From assembly GCA_913062595.1 (NCBI GenBank), contig CAJXWT010000012.1:1-37118 (forward strand): 37,118 nucleotides of DNA, written 5' to 3'. This document shows positions 7,637-15,532 of the stretch, in pieces. The DNA is from an uncultured Fidelibacterota bacterium. Lineage in GTDB: Bacteria > Fidelibacterota > Marinisomatia > Marinisomatales > TCS55. The notes beneath the pieces are model-generated. The model was not told the DNA's origin. It saw nothing but the letters and a program-made list of their open reading frames with translations, and made no database searches. The position numbers and the translations under genes were made by a program. Within the stretch, counting starts at the first letter, position 1. The number at the start of each line of letters is the position of its first letter.

Positions 7637-9781
7637 ATGAGCTTAGTTAGCAAATATGGTCTGGCCATCATAATTGTTATTGGTTTTATCAGCAACATTC
7701 GTGGACAAAGTGACTGGTCCGCCACTGTTCCTTTCCCCCAGGGCCAGTCCCTCAATAGTGTACATTTATTCAATGAACAAAAAATGATTTTAGCTGGTCA
7801 CGGCGGCTCTATCAACGTTACTACGGATGGTGGTGCTACCTGGTCCGGGCAGGTGCTCGATAATGGTATTGACCTCTATGCCCTTCACTTTGTTGATACC
7901 AACAATGGATGGGTTGCCGGTTCTTATGGCCGTGTGTACAAAAGTACAGATGGCGGTTCAAGCTGGGCGGAGTGCTTCACGAGCGTTAATCATACACTTT
8001 ATTCCGTTTTCTTTGCAAATGATCAGGTTGGTTGGGCAGCAGGCGTACTGGGGTTGATCATCCATACAGATGATGGTGGTAATAGCTGGATTAGCCAGAG
8101 CAGCAGCACTACCAATATATTGTATGACATCTTTTTCACCGATACAACTCACGGCTGGATTGTTGGCTGGGACGGTACGATCCTGTATACTGATGACGGT
8201 GGTGATAACTGGATGCCCCAGAGCAGTGGAACGACGTCACGACTCTATGGTGTTTCCTTTGCGAATGACAATACCGGCTGGGTCGCGGGCCGCTGGGGCA
8301 CAGTGCTGAAAACTACCAATTCCGGAGAAGAATGGACCCCACAGGAATCCGGTTCTACCATGCGGCTGCTGGCGGTAGATTTTGTAGATACTGAAACAGG
8401 CTGGGTGGTAGGCATGGATGGTTTTATCCTGAATACTTCGGACGGTGGTGACCATTGGCAGAACCAGTACCTGTCGGCTGGTCCCTGGTTGAATGCGGTG
8501 GATTTCATTGATGACAGTACTGGCTGGACCGTTGGGACAAGAGGGAGTATATTCAATACTGTGAACGGTGGCCAAAACTGGAAAGGGCAGGAACATCATC
8601 CCCAGGCATTCACAGCCGTCCACTTTACCAGTGCTGATACTGGATGGATATCGGGAAAAGAAGTAATCGGTTATGACGAAGAGGGCCCTGTCACCAAGGG
8701 TTTAATGCTCAAGACAATCAATGGCGGCTTGGGCTGGAGCCTAGACACAGATAAACCCACATCCTCAGTGAATGATATGGTATTTTCGCAGCATGCTCAT
8801 GGCTGGGCAGTAGGCGACAGCGGTGTCATTCTGGAAAATAATGACGCTGGATCATGGTCTCTGCATGCTGTGCCTGTGACGGTTGATCTATACTCCCTGA
8901 CTTTTAATGATCCCGGCCACGGCTGGATCACAGGGCAAAGCGGTACTTTACTCCAAACCAGTGATAATGGTACTACCTGGAATGAATGCATACCTTCCGT
9001 TACGAGTGACCTCTTTGCCGTTTATTTTAGTGATAGCCTGAGCGGTTGGGCTGCTGGGGCTCAGGGGACTATCCTGCACACTGTAGATGGTGGTGAAACG
9101 TGGGATCCGCAGAATAGTACAATACAAACCGACCTCCATGATATTTATTTTCACGATCCGGAAACAGGACTGGCTATAGGTGCTGATGGTGTACTGCTCG
9201 TGAGCTATTTCGGCGGTGCTAATTGGCTGCAAACGTCAACAGTACCAGCTGAAGATATCCATGCCATCTTTTTCACAGATCAGGAGACAGGTTGGATTGC
9301 TGGTGATGCAGGTACAATTCTCATGACTGTTGATGGCGGTATAGATTGGGATTTGAGTACCAGCGGAACTTCAGTAGATCTGTTTGCCCTGCATTTCCTG
9401 AATCCGGATACAGGCTGGGTGGTGGGAGACAGTGGCAGGATTCTGTTCACAACCACAGGGGGTGGCGAATTGAATCTGGATGATGCGTCAATGTTTCCTC
9501 CGGCCAGTTTCGGTATTTACCAGAATTTTCCGAATCCATTTAACCCAATAACAAAAATAAACTATTACTTGCCCAAACAAATAGATGCAACGATTACCAT
9601 TTACGACATGCTTGGTAGACAGGTTAGGACTCTCATTAGCCAAACCCAGTATGCCGGTTTTCACTCGGTTATCTGGAATACTAACAATGATTATGGTAAA
9701 CCAGTGAGTGCTGGTATTTACCTATATCAGATACAGGCTGGGGAATACCTGCAGACCAAGAAGATGGTGTTGTTGAAATAA
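7637..9781 (+). CDS. Secreted YCF48-like double propeller with sorting domain
   Basis: The 714-residue product has a signal peptide (residues 1-23, ending NIRG) and 14 repeats of about 45 residues with the pattern tGWvaGxxGxIlxTxDGGxxW. These are YCF48/photosystem II stability (BNR-type) repeats. Fourteen repeats would make two seven-bladed beta-propellers. The last 95 residues are a type A sorting domain (FPNPFNPITKINY ... YDMLGR ... TKKMVLLK), so the protein should reach the cell surface through type IX secretion. Propellers of this kind usually serve binding or assembly roles; the ligand is unknown. ATG 7637 follows AGGGGG about 8 bases upstream. The gene has its own terminator. Confidence 0.88.
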   Translation: MSLVSKYGLAIIIVIGFISNIRGQSDWSATVPFPQGQSLNSVHLFNEQKMILAGHGGSINVTTDGGATWSGQVLDNGIDLYALHFVDTNNGWVAGSYGRVYKSTDGGSSWAECFTSVNHTLYSVFFANDQVGWAAGVLGLIIHTDDGGNSWISQSSSTTNILYDIFFTDTTHGWIVGWDGTILYTDDGGDNWMPQSSGTTSRLYGVSFANDNTGWVAGRWGTVLKTTNSGEEWTPQESGSTMRLLAVDFVDTETGWVVGMDGFILNTSDGGDHWQNQYLSAGPWLNAVDFIDDSTGWTVGTRGSIFNTVNGGQNWKGQEHHPQAFTAVHFTSADTGWISGKEVIGYDEEGPVTKGLMLKTINGGLGWSLDTDKPTSSVNDMVFSQHAHGWAVGDSGVILENNDAGSWSLHAVPVTVDLYSLTFNDPGHGWITGQSGTLLQTSDNGTTWNECIPSVTSDLFAVYFSDSLSGWAAGAQGTILHTVDGGETWDPQNSTIQTDLHDIYFHDPETGLAIGADGVLLVSYFGGANWLQTSTVPAEDIHAIFFTDQETGWIAGDAGTILMTVDGGIDWDLSTSGTSVDLFALHFLNPDTGWVVGDSGRILFTTTGGGELNLDDASMFPPASFGIYQNFPNPFNPITKINYYLPKQIDATITIYDMLGRQVRTLISQTQYAGFHSVIWNTNNDYGKPVSAGIYLYQIQAGEYLQTKKMVLLK
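9686..9781 (+). repeat. Sorting-domain DNA repeat, copy B (end of propeller gene)
   Basis: These 96 bases align to 4570-4665 without gaps (about 81 of 96 identical). Unrelated cargo proteins therefore share nearly the same 3' DNA, as expected if sorting domains spread as modules. Confidence 0.8.
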
Positions 9782-9803
9782 ATTCCTTAATTAGTACAAT
9801 ATT

Positions 9804-9830
9804 AAGCCCCGCCCAGCGGGGTTTTTTGTT
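9804..9830 (+). terminator. Intrinsic terminator 5
   Basis: CCCCGC (9807-9812) and GCGGGG (9816-9821) form a 6-bp stem with a 3-base loop, followed by TTTTTTGTTT. It ends the propeller gene. Its 3' flank to 9850 copies that of terminator 1 with two differences in 33 bases. Confidence 0.9.
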
Positions 9831-9855
9831 TGTGAGATGATAGGTAGATTATCAG

Positions 9856-10219
9856 GTGGAAAGTGAAAAACAAACCGAATGGAGTTGGATTGAAGGTATT
9901 GTTGATAAAAATGATGATCATATCATGATCACATATAGTGATATAGATGATGGTGTTCTTGAACCCATTGCTTTAGTCGCGCCGGGTCCTGAAAAATAAT
10001 TTATAGTCCAATTCTTGCTACAGCCAGAGCCAGAAAATGAAGAACATCAGAAAATGCTTGATGGTGCACGACGGGAATTAAATTTTTATCTTATAGAATT
10101 AAAAGAAAAAGACCCCTGGGGTTATGCCTGCTATCATTGATCCACTGCTGCAAATCTTTATTCTAGAGTACACTGGGGATACTATCCCAAAGGGTACAAA
10201 GGTGAATGAGCAAGTATGA
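9856..10219 (+). pseudogene. Decayed ORF with in-frame stop and possible frameshift
   Basis: This 494-base stretch between genes is not empty. A frame from GTG 9856 encodes a protein-like sequence (TEWSWIEGIVDKNDDHIMIT, then APGPEK) up to TAA 9997-9999. It then continues in the same frame (QPEPENEEHQKMLDGARREL, then ELKEKDPWGY) to TGA 10138-10140. A second frame starting at ATG 10124 (MPAIIDPLLQIFILEYTGDT) runs on to TGA 10217-10219. The simplest reading is a gene broken by one nonsense and one frameshift mutation. A short real gene at 9856-9999 is possible. I do not recognise the family. From 10220 to 10275 I see nothing. Confidence 0.4.
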
Positions 10220-10281
10220 TCAAGCCCCTCGTTCAGGACCTGTCTAGCAGCAAGCAGGGACCCAAATAACAGAAATTGCAA

Positions 10282-10974
10282 ATGCTGGGATTTGAATTCG
10301 AGGTTTGCATTTTACCCCACCCGGATAAGGCTGACCGTGGCGGTGAGGACGCGCTGTTCGCCAATAATAAACTGAATGCCCTGGGCGTCGCCGATGGAGT
10401 CGGCAGCTGGTATTTTCGAGGCGTGGACCCGGGAATCTATGCCCAGGAGCTGATGCGGCTCACGGAAGTGGCGATTCAGGCCGGCCAACGAGATCCGGTA
10501 AAAGCCCTAGATGAGGCCTACGATGTGAACAAGGAGCAGGGAACAACCACAGCCTGCGTTGCCCTGCTGGATGACGCGCAGTTGAATTCCGTTAATGTTG
10601 GTGACTCCGGGTTCATCCTCATTCGCGAAGACCAGGTTATTCAATCCCGCCAGATCACAATCCATGGCTTCAATTTTCCTTTCCAGCTGGGGCAGGGCAG
10701 TCCTGATCAGCCGGAGGATGGAGTAGTAGACAGTTTTGAATTAAAACCTGAAGATATTATTGTAATGGCAACGGACGGCCTATGGGATAATTTATTCGAA
10801 GAACAGGTGGTGGAACTGGTTGTTGAGAAAAGTTACATGTCAAAACTGGCAAAAAATATTGCGGAAGAAGCACGTTTTGCAGCTACCGAACCGGGCCGAA
10901 AGACGCCCTGGTCAGATGTAGGCGGCAAACTGGATGATATTTCCATAATTGCGGCCCGGATGGTTTCTTCTTGA
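10282..10974 (+). CDS. PP2C-type protein phosphatase, PTC7-like
   Basis: The product of about 230 residues resembles the PTC7/PPTC7 branch of metal-dependent Ser/Thr phosphatases, best known from mitochondria and plastids. Motifs in order are HPDKADRGGEDALF, GVADGVGSW (metal-binding Asp), GVDPGIYAQELMR, TTTACVALL, NVGDSGFILIRE, FNFPFQLG, ATDGLWDNL and a late GGKLDDISIIA (second metal Asp). All expected acidic metal ligands appear present, and length is close to the bare catalytic domain. I prefer ATG 10282 over in-frame TTG 10276. No Shine-Dalgarno is visible. It has its own terminator, and the ABC-class ATPase follows in the same direction. Target unknown. Confidence 0.85.
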   Translation: MLGFEFEVCILPHPDKADRGGEDALFANNKLNALGVADGVGSWYFRGVDPGIYAQELMRLTEVAIQAGQRDPVKALDEAYDVNKEQGTTTACVALLDDAQLNSVNVGDSGFILIREDQVIQSRQITIHGFNFPFQLGQGSPDQPEDGVVDSFELKPEDIIVMATDGLWDNLFEEQVVELVVEKSYMSKLAKNIAEEARFAATEPGRKTPWSDVGGKLDDISIIAARMVSS

Positions 10975-10990
10975 AAATTACTAAAGCATT

Positions 10991-11020
10991 AAGCCCCGCC
11001 CATTAGGGGTTTTTTTGTTT
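10991..11020 (+). terminator. Intrinsic terminator 6
   Basis: CCCC (10994-10997) pairs with GGGG (11006-11009) around an 8-base loop, followed by seven T, G and TTT. It separates the phosphatase and ABC-class ATPase genes into two transcription units. Confidence 0.8.
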
Positions 11021-11091
11021 GTCTGCATTGTTTCCTATTAGGCTCATGGTCTAAATTTGCCCCAATATATTCATTCATTCCCCGTAAGACC

Positions 11092-12846
11092 ATGTCTAAT
11101 GAGCAACACTTAAGGCAATTACTTTCCCATATTGATGGCCAGGGCTATAAAGCCTATAAACAGATCAAGGGTTCCTATGAATTCCCTGATTTCAACCTGT
11201 ATATCGATCACGTTCAGGGTGACCCTTTTGCTCTGCCATCAAAGGTCCGCCTTCGGGTAGATCAGAAGCGTGCCCAGATTCCAGCCGGCTTATGGCCCAA
11301 TTCTGTGCGTCAGGTAGCCCTGGAAGATTTTATTGCCCGTGCCGTTCGTCAGTCTGTGCAAGCTTTGGTATCACCAAAAAAAGGTTCTGGAAAGAGTGGA
11401 CTCGTATTTATTGATGCGGGCCGGCAGGAGGTTCTGGAACGTACCGCTGCGGTTATCACGGAAGATTGGGTAGAAACTCGTTTGCAGGTAGGCCTACCTG
11501 CAGCAGGCAGAAGGATCCTTGGGAAACAGGCCACTGCAATGCTGTGCAAGGAGATTCCACAGATTGTTGAACAAGCTTTGATGTGGAAAAATATAGATCA
11601 TGAGCAGTGCCGTACCTTCGTAGAATGTGTCGAGAACCAAGAAGCTATCTATCAGCAGCTGGATGAGTTTGGTCTGGTGGCCTTTGTAGCCAATGGTGCC
11701 GTTCTGCCTCGGGTGTCGGGCATCAGCGACCTGCCTTTGTTGGGTATGCAGGTTGTAGGTTTCCGGGCACCCGAATCCCTTGAAACTCGAATTGAAGTAC
11801 CCAATCACTTGCCCAGCGGAGAAACGATGATTGAGGGCTTGGGCATTCCCAAAGGGATCACCCTGATCGTGGGTGGTGGTTATCATGGCAAATCAACACT
11901 GTTGAAAGCGCTGGAGAGATGCGTTTATGCCCATATTCCGGGAGATGGCCGCGAGTATGTGATCACGACTAGAGATGCAGTGAAGATCAGGGCGGAAGAT
12001 GGTCGTCAAGTTGAAAAAGTAAACATTAATCCCTTTATTTCCAATTTACCTCAGGAGATAAGCACAGATTCATTTTGCAGTGGGGATGCCAGCGGAAGCA
12101 CCAGCCAGGCGGCCAACATTATGGAAGCCCTTGAAGTTGGGGCCAAACTGCTATTGCTGGATGAGGACACCTCTGCTACCAATTTCATGGTCAGGGATGC
12201 CCGTATGCAACTGCTGGTTCATAAGGATCAGGAACCCATCACGCCTTTTGTGGACCGGGTGCGGGAATTGTACGATAGTCTGGGCGTGTCCACAGTTCTG
12301 GTTATGGGCGGATCCGGTGATTATTTTGATGTGGCGAACACTGTGATTAAAATGCAGGATTACCGCCCCTATGATGTGGGTAATCTGGCCAGGGAGATAG
12401 TAGATGAACACCCGACCCAGCGGCAGGTGGAGACACCAGAATCATTTGGTCAGGTTACAGCCCGAATACCACAGGCGAAAAGCTTTAACGCCTCCAGGGG
12501 CCGCAGGGAAGTGAAAATTGAAGCACGGGCTCGTGATCTCCTGATGTATGGATCAGATTCTATCGATCTTCGTTACGTTGACCAATTGGTGGAAACCAGT
12601 CAAACCCGTGCTGTAGGCCATGCGATTTACCTTGCGAACCAGTCAATGATGAGCGATTCTGCTACATTACAGGATGTTGTTGAAGATCTGGAACATTTTT
12701 TTGATCAAAATAGCCTGGATGCCCTGGATCCTTTTTATAGGGAAGAATATCATCCTGGAAATTTTTCTAGGCCGCGTAAATATGAAATTGCTGCGGCTAT
12801 CAATCGGCTGCGTACTTTGAAGCTAAAAATACCATTTAACAAATGA
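11092..12846 (+). CDS. ABC-class ATPase (COG3044-type)
   Basis: The 584-residue product matches the soluble predicted ABC-class ATPase family (COG3044 / PF09818). It starts with the family-typical N-terminal region (GQGYKAYKQIKGSY, NLYIDHVQGDPFA). A Walker A motif GGGYHGKST lies at residues 261-269, a signature-like FCSGDASGSTSQAANI around residue 335, and Walker B LLLLDEDTSATNFM around residue 355. The family has no membrane domain; its cellular role is not established. The C-terminal part (RARDLLMYGSDSIDLRYVDQ) is also typical. ATG 11092 has no clear Shine-Dalgarno. Terminator 7 follows. Confidence 0.9.
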   Translation: MSNEQHLRQLLSHIDGQGYKAYKQIKGSYEFPDFNLYIDHVQGDPFALPSKVRLRVDQKRAQIPAGLWPNSVRQVALEDFIARAVRQSVQALVSPKKGSGKSGLVFIDAGRQEVLERTAAVITEDWVETRLQVGLPAAGRRILGKQATAMLCKEIPQIVEQALMWKNIDHEQCRTFVECVENQEAIYQQLDEFGLVAFVANGAVLPRVSGISDLPLLGMQVVGFRAPESLETRIEVPNHLPSGETMIEGLGIPKGITLIVGGGYHGKSTLLKALERCVYAHIPGDGREYVITTRDAVKIRAEDGRQVEKVNINPFISNLPQEISTDSFCSGDASGSTSQAANIMEALEVGAKLLLLDEDTSATNFMVRDARMQLLVHKDQEPITPFVDRVRELYDSLGVSTVLVMGGSGDYFDVANTVIKMQDYRPYDVGNLAREIVDEHPTQRQVETPESFGQVTARIPQAKSFNASRGRREVKIEARARDLLMYGSDSIDLRYVDQLVETSQTRAVGHAIYLANQSMMSDSATLQDVVEDLEHFFDQNSLDALDPFYREEYHPGNFSRPRKYEIAAAINRLRTLKLKIPFNK

Positions 12847-12900
12847 ATAAAGTAAGAATGCTAATAGAAAAATAGTTGGAACTCGCAGGATAATTTTTAT

Positions 12901-12930
12901 ACCCCCGCCCAGTAGCGGGGTTTTTTGTTT
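12901..12930 (+). terminator. Intrinsic terminator 7
   Basis: CCCCGC (12903-12908) pairs with GCGGGG (12915-12920), followed by TTTTTTGTTT. It ends the ABC-class ATPase transcript. On the - strand the hairpin is followed by TATAAAAATT rather than a T-run, so it would be at best a weak terminator for the converging kynurenine operon. Confidence 0.9.
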
Positions 12931-12936
12931 CTTTGA

Positions 12937-14289
12937 TTAGTTGCTAGAATCTGGTTCAGGTAACATTTTTTCTACCATGGCTTTATCAATCGACTGGCCT
13001 GATGGATCTGCCTTTAACACATCATCGATAATCTTAAATTGCTTCCTCCCCCGTTGATATACCTCTGAATAAGGAATTTGATGGAAAGATACCATGGAAT
13101 ATCTTGGTATAAACCGACCTGGAAACATACGCTCCAGTTTTAATTCCACATTTCTTCTTTTTTTGTATTCTGTGTCATTCACATGATCACGCATTTCTAG
13201 GTAATTCTCAATGGCCATATCTGCGATGGCGTGCCCATTTTCTACCTGAGTAGATGAAAAAGCGTTAAAAATGGCTGTCCATTCATCTTCGATTTGATCC
13301 ATCAGTATCGCTAGAGCAGAACAGTCCTGGAACGATGCATTCATTCCCTGACCAAAAAAAGGTACCACTGCGTGCGCTGCGTCACCAATTAGCAATGCCT
13401 TGTCCACAAAATGCCATGGCTTACAATACACCGAAGCAAGGTCACCTGTTGGGTTACTTTGGAAGTCTTCTACAAGGGTTGGCATCAGTTTAATCGCATC
13501 GGGAAATTGCGATTGAAACAGATCCAAAATGTCTTTTTCGGTTTTTACAGTCTTAAAACTGGTTGCACCCGCCATTGGAAAAAATAGAGTACAAGTGAAG
13601 GAGTAATCATTATTTGGTAGGGCAATAAGCATGTAATTGCCCCTGGGCCAAATATGCAGGGCGTTTGGTTCGATCTGAAATTCTCCCGATTCCAAGGGCG
13701 GTATTGTCAATTCTTTATAGCCATGTCCCAGTGGCTTTTTCACATATTGTATATCTGCTTTTTCTACAATGGATTTTCTCAAGATTGAAGCGGACCCATC
13801 ACAACCAATAACCCTGGTGAATGACAATTCGATTTCTTCCAATGAATCAGATAATTGGAACATTAATTTATTTTGCTCTAAATCAGCTGATATCAGCTGA
13901 TGATTAAATCGAATAGTGACATTTCCTGTTTCTTCTGCCCAAGTCATCAGCTCCATATTCAATTGGGCCCGCGAAACAGAAAAGATCACTTCATTTTCTT
14001 TTTGTCCATAGGGCTGCAAATGGGTGCTACCATCCAAATCATGGATCATGCGTCCCTTCATGGGAATGGTATTGAGTTTGATTTTATCGTACAAACCAAC
14101 TTCTTTGAGCGCATGATTGCCGCGCGCTGACAGCGCTAGGTTGATAGACCGTCCCGCTGAAATTGATTCCTTCCTCATATCCGGACGGCACTCATAAATT
14201 TCAACGGAATGGCCTCGTTGTGCCAGATAGGTTGCTAGGAGAGGCCCGGTCAAACCGGCGCCAATCAGAGTGAAATTCGCTTTACTCAC
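12937..14289 (-). CDS. kmo: Kynurenine 3-monooxygenase
   Basis: This 450-residue FAD-dependent aromatic hydroxylase converts L-kynurenine to 3-hydroxykynurenine using NADPH and O2. The N-terminal FAD fold shows GAGLTGPLLATYLAQRGHSVEI (GxGxxG then the ribose-binding Glu). RSINLALSARG near residue 47 is a kynurenine-monooxygenase signature, and GDAAHAVVPFFGQGMNASF near residue 300 is the second FAD motif. Length fits the family. It is the last gene of the operon; its start overlaps the end of kynU by 8 bases, which suggests translational coupling. The operon also carries every other enzyme to 2-aminomuconate, so the product feeds catabolism. Confidence 0.95.
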   Translation of the reverse strand: MSKANFTLIGAGLTGPLLATYLAQRGHSVEIYECRPDMRKESISAGRSINLALSARGNHALKEVGLYDKIKLNTIPMKGRMIHDLDGSTHLQPYGQKENEVIFSVSRAQLNMELMTWAEETGNVTIRFNHQLISADLEQNKLMFQLSDSLEEIELSFTRVIGCDGSASILRKSIVEKADIQYVKKPLGHGYKELTIPPLESGEFQIEPNALHIWPRGNYMLIALPNNDYSFTCTLFFPMAGATSFKTVKTEKDILDLFQSQFPDAIKLMPTLVEDFQSNPTGDLASVYCKPWHFVDKALLIGDAAHAVVPFFGQGMNASFQDCSALAILMDQIEDEWTAIFNAFSSTQVENGHAIADMAIENYLEMRDHVNDTEYKKRRNVELKLERMFPGRFIPRYSMVSFHQIPYSEVYQRGRKQFKIIDDVLKADPSGQSIDKAMVEKMLPEPDSSN

Positions 14290-15532
14290 TAAGACTTTGT
14301 TCTAGCAGATTAACAAAGTCATACACTTCAGTATACCGATTGAATAATGGATGGGGTGCAACACGTATTACATCCGGCTTTCTCCAATCGCACACCACCC
14401 CTTTTTTTGAAATCTTTTCAAAAGTATTTTCCCCTCCAGGTGCTACCAGGGATAATTGGCAACCGCGCTCTACAGGGTTTGCTGGCGTTATGATCGTTAC
14501 GGCCGGTAAATTTACTGCAATGAGATATTCCAGGAAACCCGTCAGTTTTTCACTTTTAAGCCGGATAGCAGCCATTCCTGCTTCATCAAATATTTCCATA
14601 GCAGCCAGTAACGGTGCCATTCCTATTACTGGCGCATTGCTGATCTGCCATCCTTCTGCTGTTTGAATTGGATCGAAATCGGGCCCCATTTCAAATCGAG
14701 TATTTTTATTATGACCCCACCAACCGGTAAGTCTTGGCCCCGCCCAATCATGGTGCGTTTTATGGATAAAGATACCTGCCGGCGCTCCGGGGCCAGCACA
14801 TAAATATTTATATGAGCACCAAGCCGCGAAATCCACATTCCAATCGTGGAGCTTCATTTTCAGGTTACCAGCCCCATGGGCCAGATCAAACCCAACGTAG
14901 GCCCCTGCTTCATGTCCAGCTTTCGTAATGGGCTGCATATCAAAGGCCTGTCCTGTATAATAGTTTACGCTTCCCAAAATCACGGTAGCCAGCTCTTCAT
15001 TAAATTTCCTTACTGCAGCCAGAATATCTTTCGTTCTAAGTGTGGTTTCACCTTCCCTTGGTCTAAGTTCAATTAACGTATCCTGCGGGTCAAATCCATG
15101 AAATTTGATTTGGGATTCAATTGCATATTGGTCCGACGGGAATGTTCCTTGCTCAATGATGATTTTATTTCTGGTTTTATTGGGTTGATAAAATGACACC
15201 ATCAGCAGGTGAATATTTACCGTCAGAGCATTCATGACCACCACTTCCGATGGGCGGGCCCCCACCAGCCTGGCAGTGTTTTCTATAAGCCTTTCATGGA
15301 AATTATGCCAGCGGCTATGCTGACCAAGCAATCCCTCTCTTTCCCAAACATACAATTCCTTTTCAACATATTTTCGAACTGATTTAGGCTGAATCCCCAG
15401 AGAATTACCGGAAAAATAAATTACATTTTCTTTGTTTTCATTTTTCGGATAATGAAATTTTTCTCTATATGATCCCAGTGGATCATCCTGATCTAGGGTT
15501 TTTGCGAATGATCTGGAATTTTCGAAAGTCAT
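14282..15532 (-). CDS. kynU: Kynureninase
   Basis: The 416-residue PLP enzyme cleaves 3-hydroxykynurenine (or kynurenine) to 3-hydroxyanthranilate (or anthranilate) and alanine. Family marks are the substrate-site region NSLGIQPKSV, VVMNALTVNIHLLM, the aspartate-containing VGFDLAHGAGN, and the PLP lysine in WCSYKYLCAGPGAPAG. LTGWWGHN is also conserved. Its start overlaps the end of the decarboxylase gene by 4 bases (ATGA), and its end overlaps the monooxygenase start. Together with the monooxygenase and dioxygenase this commits tryptophan carbon to 3-hydroxyanthranilate. Confidence 0.95.
   Translation of the reverse strand: MTFENSRSFAKTLDQDDPLGSYREKFHYPKNENKENVIYFSGNSLGIQPKSVRKYVEKELYVWEREGLLGQHSRWHNFHERLIENTARLVGARPSEVVVMNALTVNIHLLMVSFYQPNKTRNKIIIEQGTFPSDQYAIESQIKFHGFDPQDTLIELRPREGETTLRTKDILAAVRKFNEELATVILGSVNYYTGQAFDMQPITKAGHEAGAYVGFDLAHGAGNLKMKLHDWNVDFAAWCSYKYLCAGPGAPAGIFIHKTHHDWAGPRLTGWWGHNKNTRFEMGPDFDPIQTAEGWQISNAPVIGMAPLLAAMEIFDEAGMAAIRLKSEKLTGFLEYLIAVNLPAVTIITPANPVERGCQLSLVAPGGENTFEKISKKGVVCDWRKPDVIRVAPHPLFNRYTEVYDFVNLLEQSLSE

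Noticed and set aside
8237-9232. Several 90-130 codon ORFs on the - strand within the propeller gene
   Set aside because: They mirror the repeated, strongly coding + strand frame and show repeat-derived sequence only.
10099-10281. 60-codon ORF on the - strand
   Set aside because: It is antisense to the decayed + strand ORF, with no ribosome site or protein-like features.
201-12930. Terminator family as integron attC sites
   Set aside because: The conserved core GTTRRRY and its R-L box layout are absent, and the shared part is a stem plus T-tract, as in terminators; no integrase gene is in the window.
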